A DNA stretch of 64,000 bases from Archaeoglobaceae archaeon (GCA_027028145.1 JALVJV010000021.1:1-64000), one strand, 5' to 3'. Numbered from the stretch's first letter, positions 37,218 to 47,408 are shown. Numbers and translations are program-made. Notes: a model not told the origin generated them from the letters alone.

Positions 37218-37224
37218 AAAAAAA

Positions 37225-39849
37225 TCACCTCCTCTCTTCAGCCAAAACCTCCTTAATAATCCTGTCTATGTCAACAGATTTACCTCTAAAGCTCTTCATC
37301 GGATCCACACCGTCTTCACCGTATCTGAACTGAACGAGTGTTCCAGATGTCTGCTCTTTGACAGTTCCGTCGTATTCGACCTTCAGGTCTTGGAGGGCGT
37401 TGATGAGTCTTCTCTGGAGGTAACCGGACTGCGAAGTTCTAACTGCTGTGTCAACCAGTCCTTCCCTACCTCCCATGGCATGGAAGAAGAACTCTATCGG
37501 GTTCAAACCTCGCTTGTAGCTACTTTCAACGAATCCCCTCGCTTTAGCGCTCAGATCTCCGGGCTTGAAGTGTGGAAGCGTTCTGTTTGTGTATGTGTAT
37601 CCTCTCTTAATCCTCTCTCCTCTTACGGACTGCTGTCCGATGCATGCCGCCATCTGAGTTAGGTTTAGCATCGAACCCCTCGCACCGCTCACAGCCATGA
37701 TCACGGCCGGATTGTTATAACCCAGGAACTTTCCGGCAATTTTACCAGCTTGATCTCTCGCCTTACCCAACTCTCGCATGATCATCATTTCAAGCGTTTC
37801 CTCCAAGCTCCTTCCCGGCATCGGCTCCAAGTTTCCTTCCCTGTAAGCTTTGATTAGCTCCTCAACCCTCTTTTCAGCTTCTGCTATAACCTCTTTGATC
37901 TGCTCGATAGCCTCCTGCGGTATATCTTCATCATCTATTCCGATCGTGAAACCGGTGAACATTATCGCTCTGATCGCCAGATGGGTCATCTGATCGATGA
38001 ACTCCCTAGCTTTTTCTGTTCCATACTTTCTAACGATCTCATCGATTACAATACCCTTGAAAGCTCCTACAGCCTTCTCATCTATCGTTCCCCTAACCAA
38101 TTCGCCGTTCTTTATGATTACGTAAGCGTCATACGGACACTCCTCCTTCTTGCACTCGTCGCATCCCTGACAGATCTCTGCTTTGAATTCGAGCGTTATG
38201 TCCGGCAGAATCAGGCTGAATATCTGCTTTCCAGTCCAGTATTCCTTACCATCCTCAACGTATTTCGGTGGCGGAAGATCTTTGATGTTGAGCGGTCTGA
38301 TTATCGACATGACCTCCTCTCTCGTAAACTTCCTCTCTCCCCTCGTAAGCAGGTATAAGCCTGAGATGTGATCGTGAATACCTCCGATTATTGGCCCACC
38401 GAATCTCGGGCTTAATATATGCTCCTGAACTGCCATCAGAATCTTCGCCTCAGCCTGAGCTTCCAAACTCTGAGGGACGTGAAGGTTCATCTCATCTCCG
38501 TCGAAGTCAGCGTTGTAAGGCGGGCAAACGGCTGGATTAAGCCTGAAGGTCTTGTATGGCAGAACTCTAACGTAATGAGCCATAATGCTCATTCTGTGCA
38601 GTGAGGGCTGTCTGTTGAAGAGGACTATGTCTCCATCCTTTAGCTGTCTTTCTACAATCCAACCCGGCTCGATCTTCTCCGCAAGTTCTTCCCTGTTCGT
38701 ATCCATTACTCTAATTCTTCTGCCATCTGGTCTGATTACGTAGTTAGCCTTGGGATGTTCAGTTCTTAGTATGTATTCCCTCGCCTCGTCTATGTTCCTC
38801 TCCGTTACATACAGCGGAACGGTGAGCTCTTCAGCTATGACCTTCGGAACTCCCACCTCATTTATGCTCAAGCACGGATCCGGGCTGATTACGGTTCTCG
38901 CGGAGAAGTTCACTCTCTTTCCGGACAAAGATCCTCTGAATCTGCCTTCCTTGCCCTTAAGTCTTTGGGCAAGCGTTTTGAGGGGTCTTCCGCTTCTATG
39001 CCTCGCCGGAGGAATTCCGCTTACCTCGTTGTCCAAATAAGTGGTTACGTGATACTGCAACAGTTCCCAAAGATCCTCCAAGATGAGCTGAGGAGCCCCA
39101 GCTTCCTTGTTCTCCAAGAACCTCTGGTTGATCCTTATGATGTCTACGAGCTTGTGCGTTAGATCGTCTTCGCTCCTCTGTCCGGTTTCGAGGATGATGG
39201 AAGGTCTAACCGTAACCGGCGGAACGGGCAAAACGGTAAGCACGAACCACTCCGGTCTTACGGCTTTAGGATTCAAGCCCAAAGCGGGCAGATCTTCGTC
39301 CGGAATCTTCTCCAACCTCTCCCTGATGTCTTTGGGAGTCAGCCTATGATCTCCTTCGTAGTAGAACGTCGGTTTCTCGAATTTGACCTCTATCTGATCG
39401 GCACCGCAGTGAGGACACTTCTTTACGGCTTTAGCCCTTCTGTATACCTCCTTCACGATTTCCTCGTAATCCTGACCGAGCCTTTTGCGGTTCTCGATCT
39501 CCTCGATAAACTTGTCCCTGATCTTATCCTTGAGCAACAATCTACCGCATTCCCTACAAGTAGCGTTCAGAAGCTTGGCTATGAGCTTAGCGTAACCAAC
39601 ATGGATAACCGGAGCGGCGAGCTCTATGTGCCCGAAGTGTCCGGGGCATTCACCAGCCTTACCACCGCAAGTCTTACACCTAAGCCCGGGATCTATAACT
39701 CCCAACCTTAGATCCATTAGACCTCCGTCTATCGGAAAACCGTCATCATCGTAAGTTTCCGGAGTGATTATCTTGGCAACACTCATTCTCCTAATTTCTT
39801 GAGGGCTCAAAACCTCGAACTTGATGGCCGCAATCCTTTTGGGAATCAT
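37225..39849 (-). CDS. rpoA1: RNA polymerase subunit A'
   Basis: The 874-aa N-terminal part of the largest subunit has the zinc sites CKTCGGKAGECPGHFGHIEL and CRECG/CPHCGAD. It has the catalytic NADFDGDEMNLHVPQS with three Asp that bind the active-site magnesium, and the funnel/bridge regions. It contains an extra Cys cluster (CQGCDECKKEECPYD), as in some euryarchaeal A'. ATG 39849 (MIPKRIAAIKF) follows GAGGTGATCGTG and is preferred to the upstream GTG. It lies 10 bp after rpoB1. Confidence 0.97.
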   Translation of the reverse strand: MIPKRIAAIKFEVLSPQEIRRMSVAKIITPETYDDDGFPIDGGLMDLRLGVIDPGLRCKTCGGKAGECPGHFGHIELAAPVIHVGYAKLIAKLLNATCRECGRLLLKDKIRDKFIEEIENRKRLGQDYEEIVKEVYRRAKAVKKCPHCGADQIEVKFEKPTFYYEGDHRLTPKDIRERLEKIPDEDLPALGLNPKAVRPEWFVLTVLPVPPVTVRPSIILETGQRSEDDLTHKLVDIIRINQRFLENKEAGAPQLILEDLWELLQYHVTTYLDNEVSGIPPARHRSGRPLKTLAQRLKGKEGRFRGSLSGKRVNFSARTVISPDPCLSINEVGVPKVIAEELTVPLYVTERNIDEAREYILRTEHPKANYVIRPDGRRIRVMDTNREELAEKIEPGWIVERQLKDGDIVLFNRQPSLHRMSIMAHYVRVLPYKTFRLNPAVCPPYNADFDGDEMNLHVPQSLEAQAEAKILMAVQEHILSPRFGGPIIGGIHDHISGLYLLTRGERKFTREEVMSIIRPLNIKDLPPPKYVEDGKEYWTGKQIFSLILPDITLEFKAEICQGCDECKKEECPYDAYVIIKNGELVRGTIDEKAVGAFKGIVIDEIVRKYGTEKAREFIDQMTHLAIRAIMFTGFTIGIDDEDIPQEAIEQIKEVIAEAEKRVEELIKAYREGNLEPMPGRSLEETLEMMIMRELGKARDQAGKIAGKFLGYNNPAVIMAVSGARGSMLNLTQMAACIGQQSVRGERIKRGYTYTNRTLPHFKPGDLSAKARGFVESSYKRGLNPIEFFFHAMGGREGLVDTAVRTSQSGYLQRRLINALQDLKVEYDGTVKEQTSGTLVQFRYGEDGVDPMKSFRGKSVDIDRIIKEVLAEERR

Positions 39850-39859
39850 CACGATCACC

Positions 39860-41683
39860 TCACGCCTTATCTCCTAAAATCAATCTTGGGGCGATCATCA
39901 TAGATTTTAGCTCATCCAAAAGCAGTTTGAACGCGTAGCTCATCTCGACCTTATGTATGTTGCTGTCGTCATCGCAAACGTGACAGTATGCCACGCCTCT
40001 CCTGTAATCGAAAGTCGCTATATGCCCGCAGTTTCCGCAAACGTAGACCTCTATCTTGTCCGATTCCTCAAGCAATCTATCCTTAAGAAGTAGAGCCGCT
40101 CCGTGTCCTATAAGCACATCCCTCTCCATCTCTCCAAACCTCAAACCACCTTTCCTCGCTCTTCCTTCCGTAGGTTGCCTCGTGAGAATCTGCACCGGCC
40201 CTCTGCTCCTCGCATGAATCTTGCTTGAGACCATGTGGTAGAGTTTCTGGTAGTATATAACTCCGACGAATATGTCTACGACATACCTCTTTCCTGTTAT
40301 TCCATCATACATGACTTCCTTGCCCGTGTGAACGAATCCGAACTTCTCCAAAGCCTTCCTAAGATCCCACTCCTTTTCGCCGTGGAATATCGTTCCGTCT
40401 ATTCTTCTTCCCTCTAAACAACCGACCTTACCGCCTATCATCTCCAGAACGTGACCGACCGTCATTCTCGACGGAATCGCATGCGGGTTGATGATCATAT
40501 CCGGAACTATTCCCGATTCCGTCCAAGGCATGTCTTCTTCCGGCACGATCAAACCTATTACACCCTTCTGCCCGTGTCTCGATGCGAACTTGTCTCCGAG
40601 CTCCGGAATTCTCAGATCCCTAACCCTAACCTTTGCAAGCTTCGAACCGCTTTCCGATTGCATCAAAAACACGGCATCCACTATTCCCTTCTCGTTACTT
40701 CTCATGCATACCGACGTCTCCCTTCTTTTCTGTGGGCTTATTCCCAATTTGGGCTCTTCAAGGAATCTCGGCGGAGAAGTTTTACCGATCAGAACGTCAT
40801 CCGGCCCTACCTCGGTTTCCGGAAAAACGAGTCCGTCCTCATCCAAGTGCATGTATGCTTCTGCTCCTCTGTAACCGGAAACGTCTGCCGGAGGAATTTC
40901 GAACCTATCCTCCTGACCTCCGGGGTATCGTATTTCTTCAGCCTCATACGTTCTGAAGAAGTGCGATCTCGCCAAACCCCTATCTATACTACCCTTGTTG
41001 AAGATAAGCGCATCTTCGATGTTGTATCCTTCGTAGCTCAAAACGGCAACGACGAAGTTCTGTCCGGACGGTCTTTCGTCGTATTTGATTTCTCTCTGCG
41101 TATCCGTCGTTACGATGGGAACCTGCGGATAGTGTAAGAGATGCCCTCTCGTGTCGGCCCTCCACGAAAGATTCGCATACGGCAAGCCGAGGCTCTGCTT
41201 GATCATTGCCGCACCCATCGTGTTCCTCGGAGATGCGTTGTGTTCTGGATAAGGAATCGAACCCAAGCAGATTCCGGCTATCAGCGAAGGATCCAATTCG
41301 AGATGCGTATGTTCTGGAGTTAGGTCTTCCTCATTTACGGCAATGTAAGCGTTCTCTTCTTCCTCGGCATCCAAAAACTCGATCTTTCCTTGCTTAACGA
41401 GATCCTCGAAGGTTATCTCCCCATTCTTGAGTTTCTCGATATCTTCTTCGGTAACGAGCGGTTTTCCATCCTTAACAACTATAAGGGGTCTTCTCGCTCT
41501 ACCGGCGTCGGTGTTTATCCTAACCTCATTTGAGTCGGGATAGTAAGCGACGTTAACCTGAATCGAAATCTTACCGTTCCTCCTAAGCTCTCTTATCTGT
41601 TCAGCCAACTTTTGACCGTCATCGACAAATCCGATAAGAGCACCGTTAACGTAAACTCTACACTTCCTCTCCAATTCAACCAC
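39860..41683 (-). CDS. rpoB1: RNA polymerase subunit B'
   Basis: The 607-aa product is the C-terminal half of the second-largest subunit, split as in methanogens and Archaeoglobus. It has [20 protein letters not shown], the catalytic-region [28 protein letters not shown], and a C-terminal zinc ribbon ([20 protein letters not shown], then VC). The start is GTG 41683, 8 bp inside rpoB2. Confidence 0.97.
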   Translation of the reverse strand: MVELERKCRVYVNGALIGFVDDGQKLAEQIRELRRNGKISIQVNVAYYPDSNEVRINTDAGRARRPLIVVKDGKPLVTEEDIEKLKNGEITFEDLVKQGKIEFLDAEEEENAYIAVNEEDLTPEHTHLELDPSLIAGICLGSIPYPEHNASPRNTMGAAMIKQSLGLPYANLSWRADTRGHLLHYPQVPIVTTDTQREIKYDERPSGQNFVVAVLSYEGYNIEDALIFNKGSIDRGLARSHFFRTYEAEEIRYPGGQEDRFEIPPADVSGYRGAEAYMHLDEDGLVFPETEVGPDDVLIGKTSPPRFLEEPKLGISPQKRRETSVCMRSNEKGIVDAVFLMQSESGSKLAKVRVRDLRIPELGDKFASRHGQKGVIGLIVPEEDMPWTESGIVPDMIINPHAIPSRMTVGHVLEMIGGKVGCLEGRRIDGTIFHGEKEWDLRKALEKFGFVHTGKEVMYDGITGKRYVVDIFVGVIYYQKLYHMVSSKIHARSRGPVQILTRQPTEGRARKGGLRFGEMERDVLIGHGAALLLKDRLLEESDKIEVYVCGNCGHIATFDYRRGVAYCHVCDDDSNIHKVEMSYAFKLLLDELKSMMIAPRLILGDKA

Positions 41684-43151
41684 CCCTTATCGGTTCTACA
41701 CCCAAATTGAAGAGTATCCTCTTGACCTCCTCTTCATTCGTTCCAACACTAACCTCAGCATACTGCGCGAAATTCTTAACCAATCCACAGTTCGGCCCTT
41801 CCGGAGTCTCGTTCGGACAAACCCTACCCCACTGAGTCGGATGCAGATCTCTCGCCTCGAAATGAGGTTGTGATCTTGAAAGCGGAGAGATAACCCTCCT
41901 CAGGTGGGAAAGGACCGACATGTAGTTGTGCCTGTCTATGAGCTGGGAAACTCCAGTCCTTCCGCCGACCCAATTTCCGGTAGCCATCGGATGCATTATT
42001 CTGTCCGTAAGAACGTCGGCCCTTACGGCTGTAGCCATCTTGAGAGGTCTGCCTCTCGCTTTAGCCCTTTCGAGCTGATACTTTACATCCTTTATGAGTC
42101 TGAGGAGCGCAACTCTGAATATCTCCTCCATAAGATCTCCGGCCAACTTCAACCTCTTGTTCGCGTAGTGATCTTTGTCGTCTTCCCTCCTCAATCCTAA
42201 AGCGAGCTCGAAAACCATCTCAGCCATCCTTGCCAAGAAGAACGCTTTAGCCCTCCTCGCTTCAGGTTCAACGCCCAAATGGGGGAGGAAGTATTGATCC
42301 AGAACCTGATTAGCCCTCTGAATTCTGTATTCTTTGCTCTGCCCCGGAGCAACTCTTCTTCCGATGTATTCTATAGCCTCCTCCTGCGTTTCGACTTCCG
42401 CAACTTCAACGTTTTCGAGCATGAATTTCATGATCTCTGGATTAGTGCTGACCATCTCGATGATCTCCTGATCAGTCTCCACACCCAAAGCCTTCATTAG
42501 AACGACGAATTGTATCGGCTTGGGCAGTTGAGGGAAGGTAACTTCGAGTATGTTGCTTTTCGTTCTTTCTACAACCACAAGCGCCCTGTAACCGGCTCTC
42601 TGACTGAAGCACTTCGCAACCTCTATTTCCTCACCGTATCTCTCCTCCTTTTCGAGAAGAATCTTGTTCGGAGCGAGGTCTTCCAAAGTCATTAAAGCCC
42701 TTTCACTTCCGTTTATTATGAAGTATCCGCCCGGATCAAGAGGATCTTCTCCGACCTTAGTTACATCGTCGACCTCGTTGAGGTTACACGCTTTGGACTT
42801 GAGCATGATCGGAAGCATCCCTATCTCAACTACCTCTTCCTCCAATTCTCTGCCCTCATCTACAATTTGGGCTTCCAAGTATATCGGTGCGGCGTAAGTC
42901 AGATTCCTGAGCCTTGCTTCAGCCGGGAAAAGCTTTCTCCTCGAACCGTCTGCCTCCTTTACTATAGGTTTTCCAACCCAAACCTTGCCGAGTTTGACGT
43001 AGGTATCGGGAATGTCCAACTCGATGATCTTCTGCTCGTCTATTACCCTCTGCAGACCCTCATCTAAGAATCTGTTAAACGAATCTATCTGATGCTTGAC
43101 GAGCCTTTCGTGGGTGAAGTAGGCTCTCGCCAAAACCCTCCTATCTAACAT
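41676..43151 (-). CDS. rpoB2: RNA polymerase subunit B''
   Basis: The 491-aa product is the N-terminal half of the second-largest subunit: [40 protein letters not shown], and the fork-loop region [19 protein letters not shown], ending [20 protein letters not shown] and the junction with B'. ATG 43151 ([12 protein letters not shown]) follows GGTGGTT. Confidence 0.97.
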   Translation of the reverse strand: MLDRRVLARAYFTHERLVKHQIDSFNRFLDEGLQRVIDEQKIIELDIPDTYVKLGKVWVGKPIVKEADGSRRKLFPAEARLRNLTYAAPIYLEAQIVDEGRELEEEVVEIGMLPIMLKSKACNLNEVDDVTKVGEDPLDPGGYFIINGSERALMTLEDLAPNKILLEKEERYGEEIEVAKCFSQRAGYRALVVVERTKSNILEVTFPQLPKPIQFVVLMKALGVETDQEIIEMVSTNPEIMKFMLENVEVAEVETQEEAIEYIGRRVAPGQSKEYRIQRANQVLDQYFLPHLGVEPEARRAKAFFLARMAEMVFELALGLRREDDKDHYANKRLKLAGDLMEEIFRVALLRLIKDVKYQLERAKARGRPLKMATAVRADVLTDRIMHPMATGNWVGGRTGVSQLIDRHNYMSVLSHLRRVISPLSRSQPHFEARDLHPTQWGRVCPNETPEGPNCGLVKNFAQYAEVSVGTNEEEVKRILFNLGVEPIRGG

Positions 43152-43229
43152 AACCACCACCCGAAGTAGGCTAAGTTAAAAGTTCGGTAATTTAAACTTA
43201 TTCGTGAAAAACTGTCATGTTTCATAATT

Positions 43230-43541
43230 TTAAACTTCTTCCTCCTCTTCAACTTCGGACTCAACCTCTTCCTTCTCCTCCTTCACGAGCTTTGAGGTTT
43301 TTATCGAAGGCGGAATTACAAGCCTGTAAGCGATGGATTTCCCAGCCGTTGGACTCTCTCTGATAATCCTGACTATGTCTCCGACTTTGGCACCGATCTC
43401 CTTGGCTATAGGATCGTCGGCTCTAATCTTAGGTAACTGCTCCGGTTTAACGCCGAGAGTCTTCAAAACCTCTTCAGCTTCCTCCTTACTCAAAACCTCG
43501 TGCTTCGGAACGAGTATGTGATCCTGCAACCTGATCTTCAT
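43230..43541 (-). CDS. rpoH: RNA polymerase subunit H
   Basis: The 103-aa product is the archaeal Rpb5 C-terminal-domain homologue (DHILVPKHEVLSKEEAEEVL, LPKIRADDPIAKEIGAKVGD, RIIRESPTAGKSIAYRLVI). It also has an unusually acidic 25-residue tail of Lys/Glu/Val repeats. It is first in the polymerase string. ATG 43541 follows GGTGGTAAAC. Confidence 0.93.
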   Translation of the reverse strand: MKIRLQDHILVPKHEVLSKEEAEEVLKTLGVKPEQLPKIRADDPIAKEIGAKVGDIVRIIRESPTAGKSIAYRLVIPPSIKTSKLVKEEKEEVESEVEEEEEV

Positions 43542-43567
43542 GTTTACCACCGAATAGTATGGGATAG

Positions 43568-43641
43568 CGGGCTCGACGGGATTTGAACCCGCGACCGACG
43601 GGTTAAAAGCCCGTCGCTCTACCTGGCTGAGCTACGAGCCC
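43568..43641 (-). tRNA. tRNA-Lys (UUU)
   Basis: On the minus strand the acceptor GGGCTCG pairs with CGAGCCC, the discriminator is G, the anticodon arm is ACGGG-CTTTTAA-CCCGT with anticodon TTT, and the T arm is CGGG-TTCAAAT-CCCG. No CCA is encoded. A TTTATATC TATA box lies about 25 bp upstream (43661-43670). It sits just upstream of rpoH, and co-transcription is possible. Confidence 0.95.
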
Positions 43642-43711
43642 TCAGCTTAATGATGGCAATTCGATATAAATCTTTTTCGTGGACTTCAGCAGAGTCTTCA
43701 TCGCATACAAT

Positions 43712-43725
43712 TGGGATCGTTCCCA
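43712..43725. promoter_or_regulatory. inverted repeat upstream of trp promoter, possible operator
   Basis: TGGGA-tcgt-TCCCA is a perfect 5-bp inverted repeat about 28 bp upstream of the trpC TATA box. No second copy was seen in the window's other promoters that I checked. The regulator is unknown and it may be chance. Confidence 0.25.
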
Positions 43726-43752
43726 TTATACGGAATCGATCTCAATGAAAAT

Positions 43753-43762
43753 GCTTAAATAC
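43753..43762 (+). promoter_or_regulatory. TATA box of trp operon
   Basis: GCTTAAATAC is centred about 23 bp from the ATG of a six-codon ORF at 43780 and 43 bp from trpC ATG 43800. Transcription probably starts at or next to 43780. Confidence 0.55.
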
Positions 43763-43779
43763 AGATTTTGGAATCAGGC

Positions 43780-43800
43780 ATGTATGGTGAAGATGGGTGA
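43780..43800 (+). CDS. six-codon leader ORF upstream of trpC
   Basis: ATG 43780 opens MYGEDG and stops at TGA 43798-43800, sharing its last base with trpC ATG 43800 (TGATG). The ATG falls where the transcript is expected to begin, so it could be a leaderless start that loads ribosomes and passes them to trpC by termination-reinitiation. It has no Trp codon, so it is not a classic attenuator peptide. Confidence 0.35.
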   Translation: MYGEDG

Positions 43801-44486
43801 TGGACTTTGGACTGAGCAGAGCGATTAGAGATTGCAAGAAGAACGCTGTTATCGCTGAGATTAAGGTTTACTCTCCAAAATACGGTGATTTGTTGAGGAA
43901 TAGGGATCCGATCGAAATTTTAAGGGCTTACGAGAGGGCTGGCGCTATAGGAATTTCATACATAACGGAGCCTAAATACTTTAAGGGCGATTTCGATCTT
44001 TTTAGGCGTATATGCGCGGAAACGGATCTACCGGTTTTAAGAAAAGACTTCATAACGACGAAGGATGAAATAGAAAGAACGGCTGAAGCCGAAGCATCTG
44101 CCGTTTTGATAATAACGAGAATTTTAAGGGATAAGACCGCAGAGTTCGTCGATTTCGCTTTGGAGCACGGACTCGATACGCTCGTTGAAGTTCACAGCGA
44201 GGAGGAGCTTGCAATAGCTATCGAAACGAACTCAACTATGATCGGCATAAACAATAGGGATATAGGAAGGCTTGAAAAGGATGACGGCAACGTATCCCTT
44301 ACAGCAAAGCTTGCCCCGATGATTCCGAATAAGTTCGTGAAGGTTAGCGAGAGCGGGATCTCATCTCTTCAGGATTTGAAGATTGCCTTAACTCATGCCG
44401 ATGCTGTTCTGATCGGAACAGCCTTTATGAAAGCTGACGATCCCGAGAAGATCGTTAGGGAATTTGTGGAGGCGAAATTATGCTGA
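43800..44486 (+). CDS. trpC: indole-3-glycerol phosphate synthase
   Basis: TrpC closes the indole ring in tryptophan synthesis. The 228-aa TIM barrel has the family motifs AEIKVYSPKYGDL, PVLRKDFI, ASAVLIITRIL, LVEVHSEEEL, IGINNRDIGRLE and VSESGISS. The catalytic Lys is in VLRKDF and the Glu in VEVH. ATG 43800 is chosen over the GTG one codon upstream. It is first in the trp operon and overlaps trpD by 7 bp. Confidence 0.96.
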   Translation: MDFGLSRAIRDCKKNAVIAEIKVYSPKYGDLLRNRDPIEILRAYERAGAIGISYITEPKYFKGDFDLFRRICAETDLPVLRKDFITTKDEIERTAEAEASAVLIITRILRDKTAEFVDFALEHGLDTLVEVHSEEELAIAIETNSTMIGINNRDIGRLEKDDGNVSLTAKLAPMIPNKFVKVSESGISSLQDLKIALTHADAVLIGTAFMKADDPEKIVREFVEAKLC

Positions 44487-45454
44487 GCAAGATAGTTGAA
44501 CGCAAAAATTTGAGTTTTGAGGAGGCATACGAGCTCTACGGAATTCTGCTCAACGAGACGGATATCAGGATCGCCGGTTATCTTGCGGCGTTGCAGACCA
44601 AAGGCTATACGGCTGAAGAGCTGGCTGGATTCGCTAAGGCTATGAGAGACAATGCGGTAAGGCTCGATCTCGGCGAGGTCTGCGATACGTGCGGAACCGG
44701 CGGTGACGGAGCATCGACCATAAACGTAAGCACGGCGAGCGCAATAATATTATCGTGCTTCGCCAAGGTTGCAAAGCACGGAAACGTTTCTATAACGTCA
44801 AAAAGCGGTTCCGCAAACGTTCTTGATGCGTTCGGAATGAAGATAGATCTGAAGCCCGAGGAAGTGAAATCGGTAATAGAGAAGACTAATTTCGCATTTC
44901 TCTTCGCTCCTCTCTATCACCCGACGCTGAAAAGGATTATGCCCGTTAGGAAGGAGCTGAAGATCAAAACGATCTTTAACGTCTTGGGTCCTTTAGCGAA
45001 TCCAGCTGAGCCTGTTTATCAGATAGTCGGAGTAAGTTCGTTGGATTTGGTGGATAAGGTTGCTGAAGCCCTGAGCTTCTTGGGAGTCAAGAAGGCTTTG
45101 GTCATCCACGGAAGTGGCTTGGATGAAGTTAATCCGGCTAAAGAGACCGTAGTCGCGGAAGTCGGAAGGGACGGAATCGAGAAGTATAAGGTTGAGCCCG
45201 AAGATTTCGGATTGAAGCCCGCGAAGATAGTTCCCTGCGAAAGCCCAAAGGAGAGTGCCGAAAGGATAAAAGCCGTTTTTACCGGTAGAGGAAGAGAAGA
45301 AGACAGAGCTTTCATAATAGCCAATGCAAGCTTAGCCCTTTACTCAGCAGACGTTGCTGATTTCGATGAATGCGTTGAGCTCGTAAAGTCCGTTTTGGGT
45401 GGTAAAGCTTTAAAAAAGTTGGAGGAGATAGTAAATGCGTGCCCGAAAGCTTGA
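44480..45454 (+). CDS. trpD: anthranilate phosphoribosyltransferase
   Basis: TrpD joins anthranilate to PRPP. The 324-aa product has the PRPP loop DTCGTGGDGASTINVST, KHGNVSITSKSGSANVLDA and the anthranilate-site FAPLYHPTLKRIMPVRKEL. ATG 44480 lies inside trpC, and trpE begins 20 bp before its end, so all three are translationally coupled. Confidence 0.97.
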   Translation: MLSKIVERKNLSFEEAYELYGILLNETDIRIAGYLAALQTKGYTAEELAGFAKAMRDNAVRLDLGEVCDTCGTGGDGASTINVSTASAIILSCFAKVAKHGNVSITSKSGSANVLDAFGMKIDLKPEEVKSVIEKTNFAFLFAPLYHPTLKRIMPVRKELKIKTIFNVLGPLANPAEPVYQIVGVSSLDLVDKVAEALSFLGVKKALVIHGSGLDEVNPAKETVVAEVGRDGIEKYKVEPEDFGLKPAKIVPCESPKESAERIKAVFTGRGREEDRAFIIANASLALYSADVADFDECVELVKSVLGGKALKKLEEIVNACPKA

Positions 45455-46733
45455 ATACGTCGATCCCCTGAAGCTATACGCCGTCCTTAGGTATGAATGC
45501 GATTTTCCTTTTATTCTCGAATCCGCCGGAAAGCACGAAACAAAGGCCCGTTACACATACATCTCGGCGAATCCCGAGTTCGTTGTTGAGGTGGACGGAA
45601 GAGGAACTAGGATAGATGGTAAGATCGTTTCGAAAGAAACGAATCCGTTCAAAGCCCTTAAAGATCTGTTTGAATTCGAAGAAGATGGGGAAAGGTTCGT
45701 CGGAGGCTTTGTGGGCTACGTAGCTTACGATGCCGTTCATAACTTTATAGACGGCAGTATCGACGAGCCTTCGGTCTTCGGATATTATAGAGAAGTCTTC
45801 GTTTACGATCACATATCGAACCGATTCTACTTCCTCGGTAACTCAGAAAGGGATGCGGAGAGGATGGTTGAGAAGGCCAAGAGATTCGAGTTCGATGATG
45901 AAGAGGGCGGTTCGGAAATATTGCGATGCGATGCGGATAGGGATGAATTCGAGGATATGGTTTTAAAAGCCAAGGAATACATATTTGCCGGCGACGCCTT
46001 TCAGATAGTCCTTTCGAGGGAATACGAGATCAATACCGATTATTCCCCGTTCCAGATTTATAGAAATCTCAGAGCGATAAATCCGAGTCCATATATGTTC
46101 TGCTTGGAGTTCGGTAAAGACATCGTCGGAGCTTCTCCGGAAACCATGGCATCCGTTGAAGGAAGAATCGTCAAGATAAATCCAATAGCCGGAACGGCTC
46201 CGAGGGGGAAGGATGAGGAGGAAGACAGAAGAATAGCTGAAGTTTTACTTTCCGATGAGAAGGAGAGGGCGGAGCACGTTATGCTTGTCGATTTGGCGAG
46301 AAACGATGTCAGAAGGGTGAGCAAACCCGGAAGCGTCAGGGTTACGATGTTCATGGAGGTGATAAGATACAGTCACGTCCAGCACATAGAGAGCGAAGTC
46401 GTAGGGGAAATGGAAGACGACAAAACGGCATTCGATGCGATGGAGGCGGCATTTCCGGCCGGAACTTTAACGGGGGCACCTAAAATCAGGGCTATGGAGA
46501 TTATAGATGAGCTTGAGAAGTCGAAGAGGAGGGTTTACGGCGGTTGCGTAGGATACTTCTCAATCAATGGTTGGGCTGACATGGCGATAGCGATAAGGAT
46601 GGTCGAAATTGACGATGTATGTAGAGTTAGGGCTGGTGCGGGCATCGTTGCGGATTCGAAGCCGGAGAAGGAGTTCATGGAGACGGAAAGAAAGATGTCA
46701 GCCGTTCTGAAGGCGTTGGAGGTGGTAGAATGA
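45435..46733 (+). CDS. trpE: anthranilate synthase component I
   Basis: TrpE makes anthranilate from chorismate with ammonia from TrpG. The 432-aa product has the feedback-site ILES motif near the N-terminus (FPFILESAGKHETKARY). It also has the chorismate-binding core (FQIVLSREYEI, SPYMFCLEFG, SPETMASVEG, INPIAGTAPRG, MLVDLARNDV, AAFPAGTLTGAPKIRAMEII). The ILES region suggests sensitivity to tryptophan. It overlaps trpG by 4 bp (ATGA). Confidence 0.97.
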   Translation: MRARKLEYVDPLKLYAVLRYECDFPFILESAGKHETKARYTYISANPEFVVEVDGRGTRIDGKIVSKETNPFKALKDLFEFEEDGERFVGGFVGYVAYDAVHNFIDGSIDEPSVFGYYREVFVYDHISNRFYFLGNSERDAERMVEKAKRFEFDDEEGGSEILRCDADRDEFEDMVLKAKEYIFAGDAFQIVLSREYEINTDYSPFQIYRNLRAINPSPYMFCLEFGKDIVGASPETMASVEGRIVKINPIAGTAPRGKDEEEDRRIAEVLLSDEKERAEHVMLVDLARNDVRRVSKPGSVRVTMFMEVIRYSHVQHIESEVVGEMEDDKTAFDAMEAAFPAGTLTGAPKIRAMEIIDELEKSKRRVYGGCVGYFSINGWADMAIAIRMVEIDDVCRVRAGAGIVADSKPEKEFMETERKMSAVLKALEVVE

Positions 46734-47311
46734 TTCTGCTTGTCGATAATAGGGATTCCTTCGTTTGGAACTTAGCCGAATACGCTTCGATTTTCGATGA
46801 AGTCAAAGTTGTGCCCAACACGATTACGCTTGCCGAAGTCAGGAAGATAGATCCAGATGGAATAATTATTTCTCCCGGCCCCGGCTCGCCAGAAAGCAAG
46901 AGGGATGTTGGAAACAGTCCGGAGATAGTTCTGGAGATTGAAGTTCCGATATTGGGCGTTTGCTTGGGGCATCAGATAATAGGGCACGTTTTCGGCGGGA
47001 AGGTTGGTAGGGTGAAGCCTTTACATGGCAAATCGAGCCTTGTGAAGCACGATGGAAAAACGATATTCAGCGGAGTTAAGAATCCGCTCGAAGCCGGAAG
47101 ATACCATTCCCTTGCGGTTCTGGAAGTTCCGAGGGGATTCGAGGTTTCGGCAGTATCGCTGAGCGATGGGGTAATCATGGGTATAAGACACAAGAGCAAG
47201 CCGATTGAAGGTGTCCAATTCCATCCCGAAAGCGTTCTTACGGAATATCACAGCGGAGAAGGTTTGAAGATTATAAAGAATTTTGTGGACTTGTGCAAAG
47301 GTCAAATATGA
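46730..47311 (+). CDS. trpG: anthranilate synthase component II (glutamine amidotransferase)
   Basis: The 193-aa class I amidotransferase supplies ammonia to TrpE. It has the oxyanion loop SPGPGSPE, the nucleophile Cys in LGVCLGHQIIG, and the His/Glu pair in VQFHPESVLTE. It starts within the trpE stop (ATGA). Its own TGA shares its last base with a 22-codon ORF (TGATG). Confidence 0.97.
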   Translation: MILLVDNRDSFVWNLAEYASIFDEVKVVPNTITLAEVRKIDPDGIIISPGPGSPESKRDVGNSPEIVLEIEVPILGVCLGHQIIGHVFGGKVGRVKPLHGKSSLVKHDGKTIFSGVKNPLEAGRYHSLAVLEVPRGFEVSAVSLSDGVIMGIRHKSKPIEGVQFHPESVLTEYHSGEGLKIIKNFVDLCKGQI

Positions 47312-47379
47312 TGTGTGGCGGTCTTCAAAAGGGCATTTCAGAGATGAAGACGATCGATAAAGCTAGAGAGGAGGTCTAA
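47311..47379 (+). CDS. 22-codon ORF coupled to trpG
   Basis: ATG 47311 overlaps the trpG stop as TGATG and opens a 22-aa peptide (MCGGLQKGISEMKTIDKARE, then EV) ending at TAA 47377-47379. No family is recognised. It fills most of the only sizeable gap (97 bp) in the trp operon. It may be a real small protein, a translation relay to trpF, or a remnant of a lost gene. Confidence 0.3.
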   Translation: MCGGLQKGISEMKTIDKAREEV

Positions 47380-47408
47380 AATACGCCGGTGGCGGATGGG
47401 GTGATGGC

